DNA from: Erythrobacter sp. YJ-T3-07
GTDB taxonomy: Bacteria > Pseudomonadota > Alphaproteobacteria > Sphingomonadales > Sphingomonadaceae
DNA: 64,000 nt
Direction of reading: 5' to 3'
NCBI RefSeq assembly: GCF_015999305.1
Contig: NZ_JAEAGP010000001.1
Location: 1,674,001-1,738,000 of the forward strand
Shown: positions 44,267-54,495 of the stretch, in pieces
Layout of the letters: every line of letters begins with the position of its first letter
Numbering within the stretch: position 1 is the first letter of the stretch
Translations under genes and position numbers: made by a program
Notes under the pieces: model-generated
Databases searched by the model: none
What the model was told of the DNA's origin: nothing
What the model saw: the letters and a program-made list of their open reading frames with translations, nothing else

Positions 44267-44281
44267 TAAAATTTACCGACA
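44265..44281 (+). promoter_or_regulatory. Candidate PrsR-type upstream element before the sugar transferase gene
   Basis: TGTAAAATTTACCGACA contains the palindrome GTAAA-A-TTTAC and a trailing CCGACA. From memory it resembles the element reported upstream of PEP-CTERM genes regulated by PrsR and sigma-54. I see no clear -24/-12 pair between it and the start at 44348, which weakens the case. Confidence 0.3.
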
Positions 44282-44347
44282 TTTCATCACTCGCCCCTAA
44301 GCCGAACCTCCGCAGAACGACGCGGAGAAGGATTTCGGCAGGGCGCG

Positions 44348-45733
44348 ATGATCAGGCTGTTCAAGCACTATATCCCGCGAGCCGTATTGCTTTACGGCTT
44401 CTGCGATCTCGTTCTTCTGCTGCTCGCTGGCGATCTGGCGTGGCACCTGCGTGCCATGCAGATCGGGATCGAGGTTGGCCCGTGGAGCGAGCGACTGCCG
44501 CCGATCATCGGGTTCACCGTCGTTTGCTCGCTGTCGCTGGTTGCACTGGGCCTCTACAGCCCCGAAGCGCTGCGCAGCCCGCGCTATGCCTTTGCCCGTT
44601 CGCTGGTGGCGCTGTCGCTCGCCGGGGTGGCGCTGGCGGTGCTCGACTTCGTGCTGCCGACCGTCGGGTTCTGGCGCTCGACCCTGCTCTACGCGCTGGG
44701 ACTGGCGCTGGTGCTGATCGGGCTGACCCGCCTTGCGCTGAGCCATGCGGTGGACCGCGAGAATATCAAACGGCGGGTGGTCGTGCTGGGCGCAGGCACC
44801 CGTGCGGCGAGGCTCAAGGCGCTGCAGGAGTGCGGCGACAGCGGCTTCAAGATCGTCGGCTTCGTGGCGATGAACGAACCCCACAGGATTCTGGAAGAGG
44901 CAGTCGGTCGCGACGAACTGGGCGATCTGGGTGCCTTCGTCGAACGTGTGCGCGCGACCGAAGTGGTGCTGGCGCTCGAAGAGCGTCGTAACGCGCTGCC
45001 GCTGGCGGATCTGGTGCGGGTGCGCACGAAAGGCGTGCCGGTGCACGAGGTCTCCAGCTTCCTCGAACGCGAGACGGGGCGGGTCGATCTCGACACGCTC
45101 AACCCCAGCTGGTTGATCTTTTCGGACGGGTTTTCCGCCGGACGGCGCTGGTCGAGCATCACCAAGCGAACCGTGGACATCGTCGCCAGCCTGATCGTGC
45201 TGACCATCACCCTGCCGGTGATCGCGCTGTTCGCCATTCTGGTGAAGCTGGACAGCAAGGGCCCTGCCTTCTTCCGGCAGCAGAGGGTCGGTCTCCACGG
45301 GCGGCCCTTCGTCCTGCTCAAGCTGCGCAGCATGCGCACCGATGCGGAGAAGGACGGCGCGCAGTGGGCGACTGTTGGCGATCCGCGAGTAACCCGCCTC
45401 GGCCGCTTCATCCGCAAGGTCCGGATCGACGAGCTGCCCCAGACCTGGAGCGTGCTGAAGGGCGAGATGAGCTTCGTCGGCCCGCGGCCGGAAGTGCCCT
45501 GTTTCGTCAACGACCTCGAAGACCAGCTGCCCTTCTATGCCGAACGTCACATGGTAAAGCCGGGCATTACCGGGTGGGCGCAGATCAACTATCCCTACGG
45601 CGCCAGCATCGAGGATGCGCGGCACAAGCTGGAATATGACCTCTACTACGCCAAGAACTACACACCCTTTCTCGACCTGCTGATCCTGCTGCAGACGCTG
45701 CGGGTGATTCTTTATCCCGAGGGCGCGCGCTGA
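44348..45733 (+). CDS. XrtA/PEP-CTERM-associated sugar transferase (TIGR03013 type)
   Basis: The 461-residue protein belongs to the bacterial polyprenyl-phosphate sugar-1-phosphate transferase family. It has five hydrophobic segments (the first four before residue 130), a Rossmann-like middle (RRVVVLGAGTRAARL), and the C-terminal transferase domain with KRTVDIVASLIVLTITLPVIAL, GPAFFRQQRVGLHGRPF, KLRSMRTDAE, RKVRIDELPQTWSVLKGEMSFVGPRPE and KPGITGWAQINYPYG. It starts exopolysaccharide repeat-unit assembly on a lipid carrier. Its link to the exosortase system comes from the PrsK and PrsR genes that follow, each overlapping by one base. No exosortase gene is in the window. Confidence 0.9.
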   Translation: MIRLFKHYIPRAVLLYGFCDLVLLLLAGDLAWHLRAMQIGIEVGPWSERLPPIIGFTVVCSLSLVALGLYSPEALRSPRYAFARSLVALSLAGVALAVLDFVLPTVGFWRSTLLYALGLALVLIGLTRLALSHAVDRENIKRRVVVLGAGTRAARLKALQECGDSGFKIVGFVAMNEPHRILEEAVGRDELGDLGAFVERVRATEVVLALEERRNALPLADLVRVRTKGVPVHEVSSFLERETGRVDLDTLNPSWLIFSDGFSAGRRWSSITKRTVDIVASLIVLTITLPVIALFAILVKLDSKGPAFFRQQRVGLHGRPFVLLKLRSMRTDAEKDGAQWATVGDPRVTRLGRFIRKVRIDELPQTWSVLKGEMSFVGPRPEVPCFVNDLEDQLPFYAERHMVKPGITGWAQINYPYGASIEDARHKLEYDLYYAKNYTPFLDLLILLQTLRVILYPEGAR

Positions 45734-47838
45734 TGGCCGACGCGGGATTGTGGCATGTGATCGCGCTGACCAGCCATACCGTATGCGCCGCGGCCTGCGC
45801 GCTGGCCGCGATCTGGCTATGCCGCAGGGCGCTGCCCTGGCGGCGTGAGCGGATCGCGGGGCTGGTCGCGCTGTGCCTGACGGGCGTGTGGGCCGGCGTG
45901 CTCGCCGCGCTCGGACCGGCGGCGCTCGTCACTGCGGGGGCGGAGGTGCTGCGCAACCTCAGTTGGCTGGCACTGATCCACGCGCTGTTCGCGGGCGGGG
46001 TGGATCAGGAGAGCGCGCGCAAGGTGCGCTTCGTGATCGTGAGCCTGGTGTTTGTCGAGCTGTTGCAGGGGGCGGTGCTTGCAGCAAACGCTCTGATTGA
46101 TGCAGGGCCGGAATTTGCCGCGTCGGCACTGCGCGTATCATCCCTCTTCCACATGCTCCTCGCGATCGGCGCGCTGGTGCTGCTGCACAATCTCTATGTC
46201 GGTGCCTCGCATCGCGACCGGGCGAGCACGCGGTGGGTCGCGATCTCGCTGTCTGCGCTGTGGCTGTTCGAATTGAACTACTACGCCGCGACGTGGCTGT
46301 CGGGCGAATTTCCTGACCAGATCGCAGCGCTGCGCGGGGTCGTGGTCGCAATCGCGTTCGTGCCGCTGGCGATGGCGCTGGGCGCGGATGTGAGTGCCCT
46401 GCGCTTTCGTGCTTCGCGCAAGGTGGCGTTCCGTTCGCTCTCGCTGCTGCTGATCGGCGGCTATCTTCTGGCGATGGCGGGTCTCGCGCGGGTGCTGAAC
46501 CTGATGGAGGCGGATGGAGCGCGGCTTGCGCAGGTCGGCTTCCTGGTCGCGCTGCTGACCGTGATGACGCTGTGGCTGCCGTCCGAACGGTTTCGCGCTT
46601 GGCTGAAGGTCACCACACAGAAGCATCTGTTCAGCCACCGCTACGATTACCGGGCCGAGTGGCTGCGGCTTGCCGACACGATCGGACGTGGCGGAGAGGC
46701 TGGCGATGCGCTGCATCTGCGTGTGCCCAAGGCGATGGCCGATATTACCGAGAGCCCCTCTGCCGCGCTGTTCCTGCCCGATCCCGAAGGCACGCTTGTC
46801 TTGGCCGAGACCTGGCGCTGGCCCACGCTGGCCGATGATGTGGTGAGCCTGCCGGATCAGCTGGCCGGTTTCCTCTTGCAAAACGACTACGTGATCGACC
46901 TCGAGCAATGGCGCTCGGGAAAGTCCGCGGCGGGCGAGGTTAATCCGCTGCCAGCGTGGCTGGACGCAGAGAGCGCGAGCTGGGCGATCGTGCCCTTGCG
47001 CCATTTCGACCGGTTGCAGGGCGCGGTGCTGCTTGCCCGGCCGCTAATCGATCGTCAGCTCGACTGGGAGGATTTCGACCTGCTCAAGGTCGTGGGGCGT
47101 CAGCTGGCCAGCTATCTTGCCGAACAGGCGGGGCAGCACGCGCTGATGGAAGCGGCGCGGTTCGACGAGTTCAATCGGCGGATGGCCTTCGTCCTCCACG
47201 ATATAAAGAACCTCGCCAGCCAGCTCTCGTTGCTGTCGCACAATGCGCAGCGCCATGCGGACAATCCCGCGTTTCGCGAGGATATGCTTAAGACGCTGGG
47301 CACCAGCACCGCCAAGCTCAACGGACTCATCCAGCGCCTTGGCCGTTATGGCAACCAGCGCGCGCCCGAGGTGGAGCGGGTCGAGCTCGCGCGCCTGGTA
47401 GGCGATGTTGCGACCCGCTTCGGGCCTTCGTCGCAAGCCCGCGTTTCGATCACGGGAGAAGGTGCCGCGATGGCCGATCGTGAGGGGCTGGAGCAGGCGC
47501 TGGTCCACCTGATCCAGAACGCCTTCGATGCAAGCCCCGCGAACGCGCCGGTCTGCGTGGCAATCCACGGGGATCATATCGGCGCCAGCATCGATATCGT
47601 GGATGTCGGCGAGGGGATGGACCCGGCCTTCCTGCGCGAGAAGCTGTACGCGCCCTTCGTCAGCTCCAAAGCCGATGGCTTCGGCATCGGCGCTCTGGAA
47701 GCGCGTGAACTGATCCGTGCGATGGGCGGGCGGCTGCTGGTCCAGTCGCGGGTCGGCCTGGGCACCCGCTTCACCATCGAACTGGCCGGGGTTGCAAGCG
47801 AACCGGTCGACAAGAAACTCTCCCGCGAGGCAGCCTGA
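45733..47838 (+). CDS. prsK: XrtA/PEP-CTERM system histidine kinase PrsK
   Basis: The 701-residue sensor kinase has 8-9 predicted transmembrane helices in its first 290 residues. A GAF-like domain follows (about 315-460). The kinase core has the phospho-acceptor in FVLHDIKNLASQLSLLSHNAQRH (His489), an N box HLIQNAFDASP, a G1 box DVGEGM and GIGALEARELI near the C-terminus. PrsK phosphorylates PrsR to control PEP-CTERM and exopolysaccharide genes. The start overlaps the sugar transferase stop by one base, and the stop overlaps the prsR start by one base. Confidence 0.92.
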   Translation: MADAGLWHVIALTSHTVCAAACALAAIWLCRRALPWRRERIAGLVALCLTGVWAGVLAALGPAALVTAGAEVLRNLSWLALIHALFAGGVDQESARKVRFVIVSLVFVELLQGAVLAANALIDAGPEFAASALRVSSLFHMLLAIGALVLLHNLYVGASHRDRASTRWVAISLSALWLFELNYYAATWLSGEFPDQIAALRGVVVAIAFVPLAMALGADVSALRFRASRKVAFRSLSLLLIGGYLLAMAGLARVLNLMEADGARLAQVGFLVALLTVMTLWLPSERFRAWLKVTTQKHLFSHRYDYRAEWLRLADTIGRGGEAGDALHLRVPKAMADITESPSAALFLPDPEGTLVLAETWRWPTLADDVVSLPDQLAGFLLQNDYVIDLEQWRSGKSAAGEVNPLPAWLDAESASWAIVPLRHFDRLQGAVLLARPLIDRQLDWEDFDLLKVVGRQLASYLAEQAGQHALMEAARFDEFNRRMAFVLHDIKNLASQLSLLSHNAQRHADNPAFREDMLKTLGTSTAKLNGLIQRLGRYGNQRAPEVERVELARLVGDVATRFGPSSQARVSITGEGAAMADREGLEQALVHLIQNAFDASPANAPVCVAIHGDHIGASIDIVDVGEGMDPAFLREKLYAPFVSSKADGFGIGALEARELIRAMGGRLLVQSRVGLGTRFTIELAGVASEPVDKKLSREAA

Positions 47839-49202
47839 TGAGCGATCCCAAACCCAAGCTGCTGATCGTCGAAGACGACGAGGGCCTCCAGACGCAGCTC
47901 AAATGGGCCTTCGAAGGCTATCAGGTGTTCGTGGCCGGTACGCGTGAGGATGCGCTGGCGATCCTGCGCGCGGAGGCACCGCCGGTGGTCACACTCGACC
48001 TCGGCCTGCCGCCCGATCCGGACGGTACGAGCGAGGGCTTCGCCGTGCTCGACGCGATCATGGCACAGGCGCCCGCGACCAAGGTGATTATCGCCAGCGG
48101 GCACGGCGCGCATGAAAGCGTGCTCGATGCCATCGCGGCGGGAGCCTATGATTTCTACCACAAGCCGGTCGATATCGCGGCGCTCGAACTGATCGTATCG
48201 CGTGCGCTCAACCTCCACCGGATCGAGGCGGAGAACCGTCGCCTCGCGGAGAAGGTCGGCAAGACCAAGACCGTGCTCGGCACGCTGATCACCGGCGCGC
48301 CCGAGATGGTGAAAGTCGCCCGCACGATCGAGCGGGTGGCGAATACCGACGCTTCCGTGATGCTGCTGGGCGCGAGCGGGACGGGCAAGGAACTGCTCGC
48401 CCGCGGCCTTCACGACGCAAGCCCGCGCCGCGCCGGGGCCTTCGTTGCGATCAACTGCGCGGCGATCCCAGAAAACCTGCTCGAAAGCGAGCTGTTCGGG
48501 CACGAGAAGGGCGCGTTTACCGGGGCGGTCAAGACCACCGAGGGCAAGATCGAAGCCGCGCATGGTGGCACGCTGTTCCTCGACGAGGTGGGCGACATTC
48601 CGCTGGCCCTTCAGGTCAAACTGCTGCGCTTTTTGCAGGAACGTACGATCGAGCGGATCGGCGGGCGCAAGGCGATTGCGGTCGACACCCGGATCGTGTG
48701 CGCGACCCACCGCGATCTCGACGCGATGATCGGCGAAGAGACGTTCCGCGAGGATCTCTATTACCGCATGGCGGAGATCGTCGTGCGCATCCCCTCGCTC
48801 AGCGAACGGGCAGGCGATGCCGCGCTGCTGGCCAAGGCCTTCCTCAACCGCTTCGCGCAGGAGATGAACCCGGCGGTGAAGGGCTTCGCGCCCGATGCGC
48901 TCGCCGCGCTCGACGCGCACAAGTGGCCGGGCAATGTCCGCGAGCTGGAGAACCGGGTGAAACGCGCGGTGATCATGGCCGACGGCAAGCTGGTCAGCGC
49001 AGAAGACCTCGACCTAGCATCACCGGATATGGACGACGCTGCGCCGCTCAACCTCAAGGGTGCTCGCGAGCAGGTCGACCGGCAGGTGATCCGCAAGGCG
49101 CTGGCGCGCACGGAAGGCAATATCTCGGGCAGCGCAAAGCTGCTCGGCGTGTCGCGGCCGACGCTGTACGATCTGCTCAAGCAGTACGATCTGCAGAACT
49201 AG
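47838..49202 (+). CDS. prsR: PEP-CTERM response regulator PrsR (sigma-54 activator)
   Basis: The 454-residue protein has a receiver domain with [14 protein letters not shown] and the phospho-acceptor in [13 protein letters not shown]. The AAA+ domain has Walker [10 protein letters not shown], the sigma-54 contact loop [21 protein letters not shown] and [17 protein letters not shown]. The C-terminal Fis-type HTH is [22 protein letters not shown]. It should activate sigma-54 promoters when phosphorylated by PrsK. Its stop shares the palindrome CTAG with the convergent DUF475 gene. Confidence 0.94.
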   Translation: MSDPKPKLLIVEDDEGLQTQLKWAFEGYQVFVAGTREDALAILRAEAPPVVTLDLGLPPDPDGTSEGFAVLDAIMAQAPATKVIIASGHGAHESVLDAIAAGAYDFYHKPVDIAALELIVSRALNLHRIEAENRRLAEKVGKTKTVLGTLITGAPEMVKVARTIERVANTDASVMLLGASGTGKELLARGLHDASPRRAGAFVAINCAAIPENLLESELFGHEKGAFTGAVKTTEGKIEAAHGGTLFLDEVGDIPLALQVKLLRFLQERTIERIGGRKAIAVDTRIVCATHRDLDAMIGEETFREDLYYRMAEIVVRIPSLSERAGDAALLAKAFLNRFAQEMNPAVKGFAPDALAALDAHKWPGNVRELENRVKRAVIMADGKLVSAEDLDLASPDMDDAAPLNLKGAREQVDRQVIRKALARTEGNISGSAKLLGVSRPTLYDLLKQYDLQN

Positions 49203-50257
49203 GCGGTCTCACGCTCGGCCCCGTACTTGCGGTTGTAGCGCATCGACCACAGCAGCGAGATGCCGATCAGCACCGCGCCGATCAGACCGGTGATGCTCTC
49301 CGAAATGTGGAATTTCGCTGACAGCAGCATGATCAGGCCCAGCGCGATGATCGCCCAGAACGCGCCATGTTCGAGGAAGCGGTACTTGGTCAGCGTGCCC
49401 GCGCGCACCAGGTGGACCGTCATCGAACGAACGAACAGCGCCCCGATGCTCAGCCCCAGCGCGATAATCAGCATGTTGTTGGACAGCGCGAAGGCACCGA
49501 TCACCCCGTCGAAGGAAAAGCTCGCGTCGAGCACTTCGAGGTAGAGGAACCCGCCCAGACCCGATCGCACTGCGCCCTCGGCCATCTTGCGGCGTTCCAC
49601 CTTGTCCAGCACCGTGCCGATTGCATCGACCGCGATGTAGGTGACCAGGCCCAGAATGCCGGCGGTCAGGAACACCATCGCCTCACCCTCGGGCAGCATG
49701 GTCGAAATGCCGTAGAGCATCAGCAGCAGGATGCCGATCTCCGCCGCGCGGATTTCGGAGAAGCGGCGCAACGCCAGCTCCAGCCCGCGGATCCAGTCCA
49801 CATCCTTGTCGCCGTCGAAGAAGAAATTCAGCCCGACCATGGTCAGGAAGGCTCCGCCGAAGCCTGCGATACCGACATGCGCCGATGATACGATCGCCTC
49901 GTAGCGCTCCGGATCGTTGAGCGAGAGGTCGATTGCCGACAGCGGATCGAGCTTTGCAGCGACCGCCACGATGGCGAGCGGGAAGACGATCCGCATCCCG
50001 AACACCGCAATCAGGATGCCCCAGGTCAGGAAGCGGCGCTGCCACTTCTCGTCCATCTCGCGCAGCACGGTCGCGTTGACGACCGCATTGTCGAAGCTGA
50101 GCGAGATCTCGAGGATCGAGAGGACCACCACGATCCACAGCACATGCGCAACGCCCTCCAGAGTGCCGCTGGCATTCCAGGCGTAGAATGCCGCTGCGAT
50201 CAGGCACAAAAGCGTGAAGAGGAGCGAGCCCCAGTAATGTCGTAGAAGCGTGTTCAC
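49199..50257 (-). CDS. DUF475 / TerC-like integral membrane protein
   Basis: The 352-residue protein has about nine transmembrane helices with the TerC-family acidic motifs ILEISLSFDNAVVNA and YLEVLDASFSFDGVIGAFAL. The two FDN/FDG sites suggest metal transport, as in the TerC and Alx proteins linked to manganese and tellurite. The start appears to be GTG (50257) with a weak ribosome-binding site. The stop overlaps that of prsR (both TAG within CTAG). It is downstream of panB on the same strand by 51 bp. Confidence 0.88.
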   Translation of the reverse strand: MNTLLRHYWGSLLFTLLCLIAAAFYAWNASGTLEGVAHVLWIVVVLSILEISLSFDNAVVNATVLREMDEKWQRRFLTWGILIAVFGMRIVFPLAIVAVAAKLDPLSAIDLSLNDPERYEAIVSSAHVGIAGFGGAFLTMVGLNFFFDGDKDVDWIRGLELALRRFSEIRAAEIGILLLMLYGISTMLPEGEAMVFLTAGILGLVTYIAVDAIGTVLDKVERRKMAEGAVRSGLGGFLYLEVLDASFSFDGVIGAFALSNNMLIIALGLSIGALFVRSMTVHLVRAGTLTKYRFLEHGAFWAIIALGLIMLLSAKFHISESITGLIGAVLIGISLLWSMRYNRKYGAERETA

Positions 50258-50308
50258 TAAGGACGTGTCCGTGCGGCGCCGGGGCGATCCGGTCGGTTGA
50301 GGGGGAGA

Positions 50309-51181
50309 CTAGCTCTTGGGCTGGTAGGTCTGGTCTTCGGTCGGGAAGCTGCGCGCGCGCACTTCGCTGGCGTATTGCTGCACCTTGTCGGTGATCTCTT
50401 CGGCGAGGTTGCCGTATTTCTTCACGAAGCGGGGCACGCGTTCGAACATGCCGAGCATGTCGTCCACCACCAGCACCTGCCCGTCGCACTGGGCCGAAGC
50501 ACCGATTCCGATCACCGGAATTTCGAGCGACTGGGTCAGCGCCACGGCGATCGGTTCGACCACGCCTTCGACGACGACCGCGAAGGCACCTGCCTCCTGC
50601 ACCGCCTTACCGTCTGAGATGATCTTGGCGTGTTCTTCCTGGCTGCGCCCCCGCGCGCCATAGCCGCCCAGTGCATTCACCGCCTGCGGGGTGAGGCCGA
50701 TATGCGCCATCACGGGGATGCCGCGCTGGGAGAGGAACGAGATGGTCTCCGCCATCGCCTCGCCGCCTTCCAGCTTGACCGCCGCGCAGCCGGTTTCGGC
50801 CATGATCCGGCTCGCGCTTTCGAAGGCCTGCTGCGGGCTGCTCTCATACGCGCCGAATGGCATGTCGACCACGACCACCGAGTGATAGCTGCCCCGCACG
50901 ACCGCAGCGCCGTGCGCGCACATCATGTCGAGCGTGACCTGAAGGGTGGAGGGCAGGCCGTAGATCACCTGGCCGAGCGAATCGCCCACCAGCAGCAGAT
51001 CGCAATGCTCGTCGAGCAGCTGGGCCTGGCGCGCGGTGTAGGCAGTCAGCATCACCAGCGGCTCTTTGGTCTCGCCATCCGCCTTGCGGTTCTGGATCTT
51101 GGGGACCGTCAGCCGCTTCATCGGCTGCGGGGTGGGGGTCGCGCGGCTGGTCGCCGTATCGATCTGGAAGGTTGTCGACAT
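50309..51181 (-). CDS. panB: 3-methyl-2-oxobutanoate hydroxymethyltransferase
   Basis: The 290-residue enzyme makes ketopantoate from 2-oxoisovalerate and methylene-THF, the first committed step of pantothenate synthesis. It shows [34 protein letters not shown] (metal aspartate), [47 protein letters not shown] (catalytic Glu) and [22 protein letters not shown]. The ATG at 51181 leaves a 20-residue non-conserved leader; a later ATG at 51121 is also possible. The substrate 2-oxoisovalerate links it to valine metabolism. Confidence 0.95.
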   Translation of the reverse strand: MSTTFQIDTATSRATPTPQPMKRLTVPKIQNRKADGETKEPLVMLTAYTARQAQLLDEHCDLLLVGDSLGQVIYGLPSTLQVTLDMMCAHGAAVVRGSYHSVVVVDMPFGAYESSPQQAFESASRIMAETGCAAVKLEGGEAMAETISFLSQRGIPVMAHIGLTPQAVNALGGYGARGRSQEEHAKIISDGKAVQEAGAFAVVVEGVVEPIAVALTQSLEIPVIGIGASAQCDGQVLVVDDMLGMFERVPRFVKKYGNLAEEITDKVQQYASEVRARSFPTEDQTYQPKS

Positions 51182-51313
51182 GGAGCGCGTGCTAGCCCCT
51201 CGACGGGACAAACGCAAAGCACAGCACTCGACGTGGCGGAAGAAACATTGCAAAAGCCCGGCCAATGCAAAGGGTAAACCGCGCCCGAGAGGTGCGGCAG
51301 GGAGAAAATTTTA

Positions 51314-52753
51314 ATGGTCGCCACATCGACAACCACGGAGACAACCTCGGCTGAGGGCTGGTCCTCGCGCTCGGCATTCGTGCTCGCCGCGATCGGCGCA
51401 GCGGTGGGGCTGGGCAATCTCTGGCGGTTCCCGACACTGGCTGGCGAGAGCGGGGGCGGGGCCTTCGTGATCTTCTATATCGGCTGCGTGTTCCTGCTGG
51501 GCCTGCCACTGCTGCTCGCGGAAATCTTCATCGGCCGGGCAGGGCAGACCGATGCGATCGGCTCCATTCGCCGCGTCGCCGAGGAATCGAACGTCTCCAA
51601 AGGCTGGGTTTCCTTCGGCGCAATCGGTGCGCTGGCGGCGTTCCTGATCGTCTCCTTCTATTCGGTCGTCGCGGGCTGGGTGCTCTACTACGCGGGCGTC
51701 TTCGCGGTCGATTTCGGGTCGGCCATTGCCGCAGGCGATCCCTTCCGGGGCGCGCTGGAAGGGCAGAGCCAGGACGAGATCGCCAACCGCCTGACGGACC
51801 TGTTCGCCAGCCCCAGCCTGCTGCTGGGGATGCACTTCGCCTTTATGGGCGGCACCCTGTTCATCGTGGCGCGCGGCGTATCGGGCGGGATCGAGAAGGC
51901 GGCGACGTGGCTGATGCCCGCCTTCTTCGTGCTGCTGATCGGGATCACCATCTACGGCGCCGTCGTCGGTGATGTCAGCGAGGCGGCAGCCTTCCTGTTC
52001 ACGCCCGACTGGTCGCGGTTGACCCCTGAAGTGATGAATTCCGCGTTGGGTCAGGCGTTGTTCTCGCTGTCTCTCGGCGTGGCGGGGATCATTACCTATG
52101 GCTCCTATATCCGCGAAGGCACGCCGCTGGGATCGACTGCGGTCATGATCGCGATCGCCGACACCGCGGTGGCGCTGATCGCGGGGCTCATGATCTTCCC
52201 CATCGTGTTCGCCGTGGGGCTCGACCCCGCAGCCGGGCCGACGCTGGTGTTCCAGACGCTGCCCTTCGCATTCGAGGCGATGCCCGCAGGCTCGCTTATC
52301 GGGCTGCTGTTCTTCATCCTGGTGCTGGTCGCGGCGATCACCAGCTCGATCTCGCTGCTCGAAGTGCCGACTGCTTACGGGATCGGCGAACTGGGCTGGA
52401 GCCGGACGACTTCCGCGCTGGTCTTCGGCGGGGGCGCCTTCCTGATCGGCATCGCCTGCCTGCTGGGCTACAACGTGTGGTCCGATGTGCGCCCGCTGTC
52501 GTTCTGGCCGATCTTCGCGGATACCGACATTCTCGACACGGTCGACGGGTTCACCGGCAAGATCATGCTGCCGCTGGGCGCACTGCTGACCTCGATCTTC
52601 ATCGGCTGGCGGGCGGACCGGCGGCTACTGGAGACGACCACCCAGCTGTCCGCTCCGGTGTTCGCATTGTGGCGTTTCCTCCTCGCGTGGCTGTGCCCGC
52701 TGGCGGTGGCGACCATCCTGGTCACCGGATTGTTCCCCAGCCTGTTGGGCTGA
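51314..52753 (+). CDS. Sodium-dependent transporter of the NSS (SLC6-like) family
   Basis: The 479-residue protein has 12 predicted transmembrane helices in the LeuT fold. The N-terminal helix carries AAIGAAVGLGNLWRFPTLAGESGGGAF, the NSS signature with the unwound sodium site, and helix 6 contains LSLGVAGIITYGSYI. Homologues import amino acids, often tryptophan or other neutral ones, coupled to sodium. It is followed 100 bp later by an APC permease gene. Confidence 0.92.
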   Translation: MVATSTTTETTSAEGWSSRSAFVLAAIGAAVGLGNLWRFPTLAGESGGGAFVIFYIGCVFLLGLPLLLAEIFIGRAGQTDAIGSIRRVAEESNVSKGWVSFGAIGALAAFLIVSFYSVVAGWVLYYAGVFAVDFGSAIAAGDPFRGALEGQSQDEIANRLTDLFASPSLLLGMHFAFMGGTLFIVARGVSGGIEKAATWLMPAFFVLLIGITIYGAVVGDVSEAAAFLFTPDWSRLTPEVMNSALGQALFSLSLGVAGIITYGSYIREGTPLGSTAVMIAIADTAVALIAGLMIFPIVFAVGLDPAAGPTLVFQTLPFAFEAMPAGSLIGLLFFILVLVAAITSSISLLEVPTAYGIGELGWSRTTSALVFGGGAFLIGIACLLGYNVWSDVRPLSFWPIFADTDILDTVDGFTGKIMLPLGALLTSIFIGWRADRRLLETTTQLSAPVFALWRFLLAWLCPLAVATILVTGLFPSLLG

Positions 52754-52853
52754 GACAAGAATCCGGCTTCCCGAGGTCAAAGAGTTGTAATATTGGCGCA
52801 GACGCGGTCGGCAGGGCGGGGAGGGCTCGCTTCCGGACCGTGGATCTGCGCCA

Positions 52854-54434
52854 ATGATTTTCGGCCGCGTTAAGCCGCTCGACGCCATTCTGGCGACGGC
52901 GGAGAAGAAGTCTCTCCATCGCACTCTCGGTTGGTTCCAGTTGATGCTGTTCGGCATCGGCTGCGTGATCGGCACGGGGATTTTCGTTCTGACGGCGGCA
53001 GGCGCGCAGAAGGCCGGACCCGGCCTGATGCTCGCTTTCGCCATCGCCGGCGCGGTCTGCATCATCGCGGCACTCTGCTATGCAGAGATTGCCTCGATGA
53101 TTCCCGTCGCGGGCTCTGCCTATACCTATAGCTACGCCAGCGTGGGCGAACTGCTCGCGTGGACCGTGGGCTGGGCGCTGATCATGGAATACGCGATCGC
53201 CGCCGCTGCCGTGTCGGTCGGCTGGTCGGGCTATTTCAGCGGGACTTTCCTCAACGAGATTCTCGGCGTGCAGCTGCCAGCTTGGCTTGCCGCCGGTCCG
53301 CTGGTCTTGGGCGGCGCACCCGGCGGGCTGATCAACCTGCCCGCGCTGATCATCGCGCTGCTGGTGACCGGGCTGCTGATCGTTGGGACTAGCGAGAGCG
53401 CCAAGGTCAATGCCGTGCTGGTCCTCGTCAAGGTCACCGCGCTGACCGCGTTCATTGCGCTGACCTTCACCAGCCCGGATTTCGACGCGAGCCACTTCAA
53501 CCCGTTCCTGCCTGCCGGCGTGTTCGGCGGCTTCGGCTCGGGGCTGGGCGCGGTCGGCGCGGCGGCTACGATCTTCTTCGCCTATGTAGGCTTCGATGCG
53601 GTCTCCACCGCAGCGGAGGAGACCAAGAACCCGCAGAAGAACGTGCCGATCGGGCTGGTCGGATCGCTACTGTTCTGCACCGTGTTCTACATCCTCGTCG
53701 CGGCGGGCGCGATCGGAACGATCGGCGGGCAGCCGATCATGGGGCCGAACGGCGTTCCGTTCCCCACCGGATCGGAAGAGCTTGCGCGCCAGTGCGCGAC
53801 CTATGCGGCCGACCAGCTGCCGCTGGTCTGCTCGAACGAGGCGCTGGCGCATGTGCTGCGGCAGATCGGCTGGTCGGGCATCGGCAACCTGCTGGGCATA
53901 GCCGCGTTCCTTGCGCTGCCATCGGTCATCCTGGTGCTGATCTACGGCCAGACGCGCATCTTCTTCGTGATGGCGCGCGACGGGTTGTTGCCCGAGAGCC
54001 TCAGCCGGGTGCACCCGAAGTTCAAGACGCCGCATATCGTGACCATGCTCACCGGCGGCGCGGTGGCCTTGGGTGCAGCCTTCTTCCCGGTCGGCAAACT
54101 GGCGGACATTTCCAACGCGGGCACGCTCTACGCCTTCATGATGGTGGCGATCGCGCTGCTGGTCCTGCGCAGGCGTGATCCGTCGCGCAAACGGGCGTTC
54201 CGGGTGCCGGTGGCGTGGCTGATCGCGCCGCTGACTATTGTGGGCTGCGTGTTCCTGTTCCTCAACCTGCCATACGAGGCGATGCTGTTCCTGCCCGGCT
54301 GGGGGCTGCTCGGGATCGTGATCTACTTCGCCTACAGCCGTTCGCGCAGTCATCTGGGGCGCGGGATCGTGGAAGTGGTGGACGATGTCGCGGGTGAAGA
54401 GACGATGGTGCCGATCGAGCCGCCGCCTGCCTGA
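52854..54434 (+). CDS. Amino acid permease, APC family (cationic-type)
   Basis: The 526-residue protein has 12 predicted helices. It shows LGWFQLMLFGIGCVIGTGIFVLTA (helix 1 glycine-rich substrate site), FAIAGAVCIIAALCYAEIASMIPVAGSAYTYSYASVGEL, FFAYVGFDAVSTAAEETKNPQKNVP, and RIFFVMARDGLLPE, the standard YkfD/CAT-like APC signatures. It should import an amino acid with a proton. A strong terminator lies directly downstream at 54441-54475. Confidence 0.92.
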   Translation: MIFGRVKPLDAILATAEKKSLHRTLGWFQLMLFGIGCVIGTGIFVLTAAGAQKAGPGLMLAFAIAGAVCIIAALCYAEIASMIPVAGSAYTYSYASVGELLAWTVGWALIMEYAIAAAAVSVGWSGYFSGTFLNEILGVQLPAWLAAGPLVLGGAPGGLINLPALIIALLVTGLLIVGTSESAKVNAVLVLVKVTALTAFIALTFTSPDFDASHFNPFLPAGVFGGFGSGLGAVGAAATIFFAYVGFDAVSTAAEETKNPQKNVPIGLVGSLLFCTVFYILVAAGAIGTIGGQPIMGPNGVPFPTGSEELARQCATYAADQLPLVCSNEALAHVLRQIGWSGIGNLLGIAAFLALPSVILVLIYGQTRIFFVMARDGLLPESLSRVHPKFKTPHIVTMLTGGAVALGAAFFPVGKLADISNAGTLYAFMMVAIALLVLRRRDPSRKRAFRVPVAWLIAPLTIVGCVFLFLNLPYEAMLFLPGWGLLGIVIYFAYSRSRSHLGRGIVEVVDDVAGEETMVPIEPPPA

Positions 54435-54440
54435 CGCATG

Positions 54441-54475
54441 GAAAGGGGCGCAATCCTCGCGGATGCGCCCCTTTT
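54441..54475. terminator. Bidirectional intrinsic terminator between the APC permease and a PPOX-family gene
   Basis: AAAGGGGCGCA (54442-54452) and TGCGCCCCTTT (54464-54474) are exact inverted copies. The plus-strand stem is followed by TTTTC, and the mirror A run lies on the other side. It separates two convergent genes. Confidence 0.85.
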
Positions 54476-54495
54476 CATAAGTTGGAAATGCTCGC

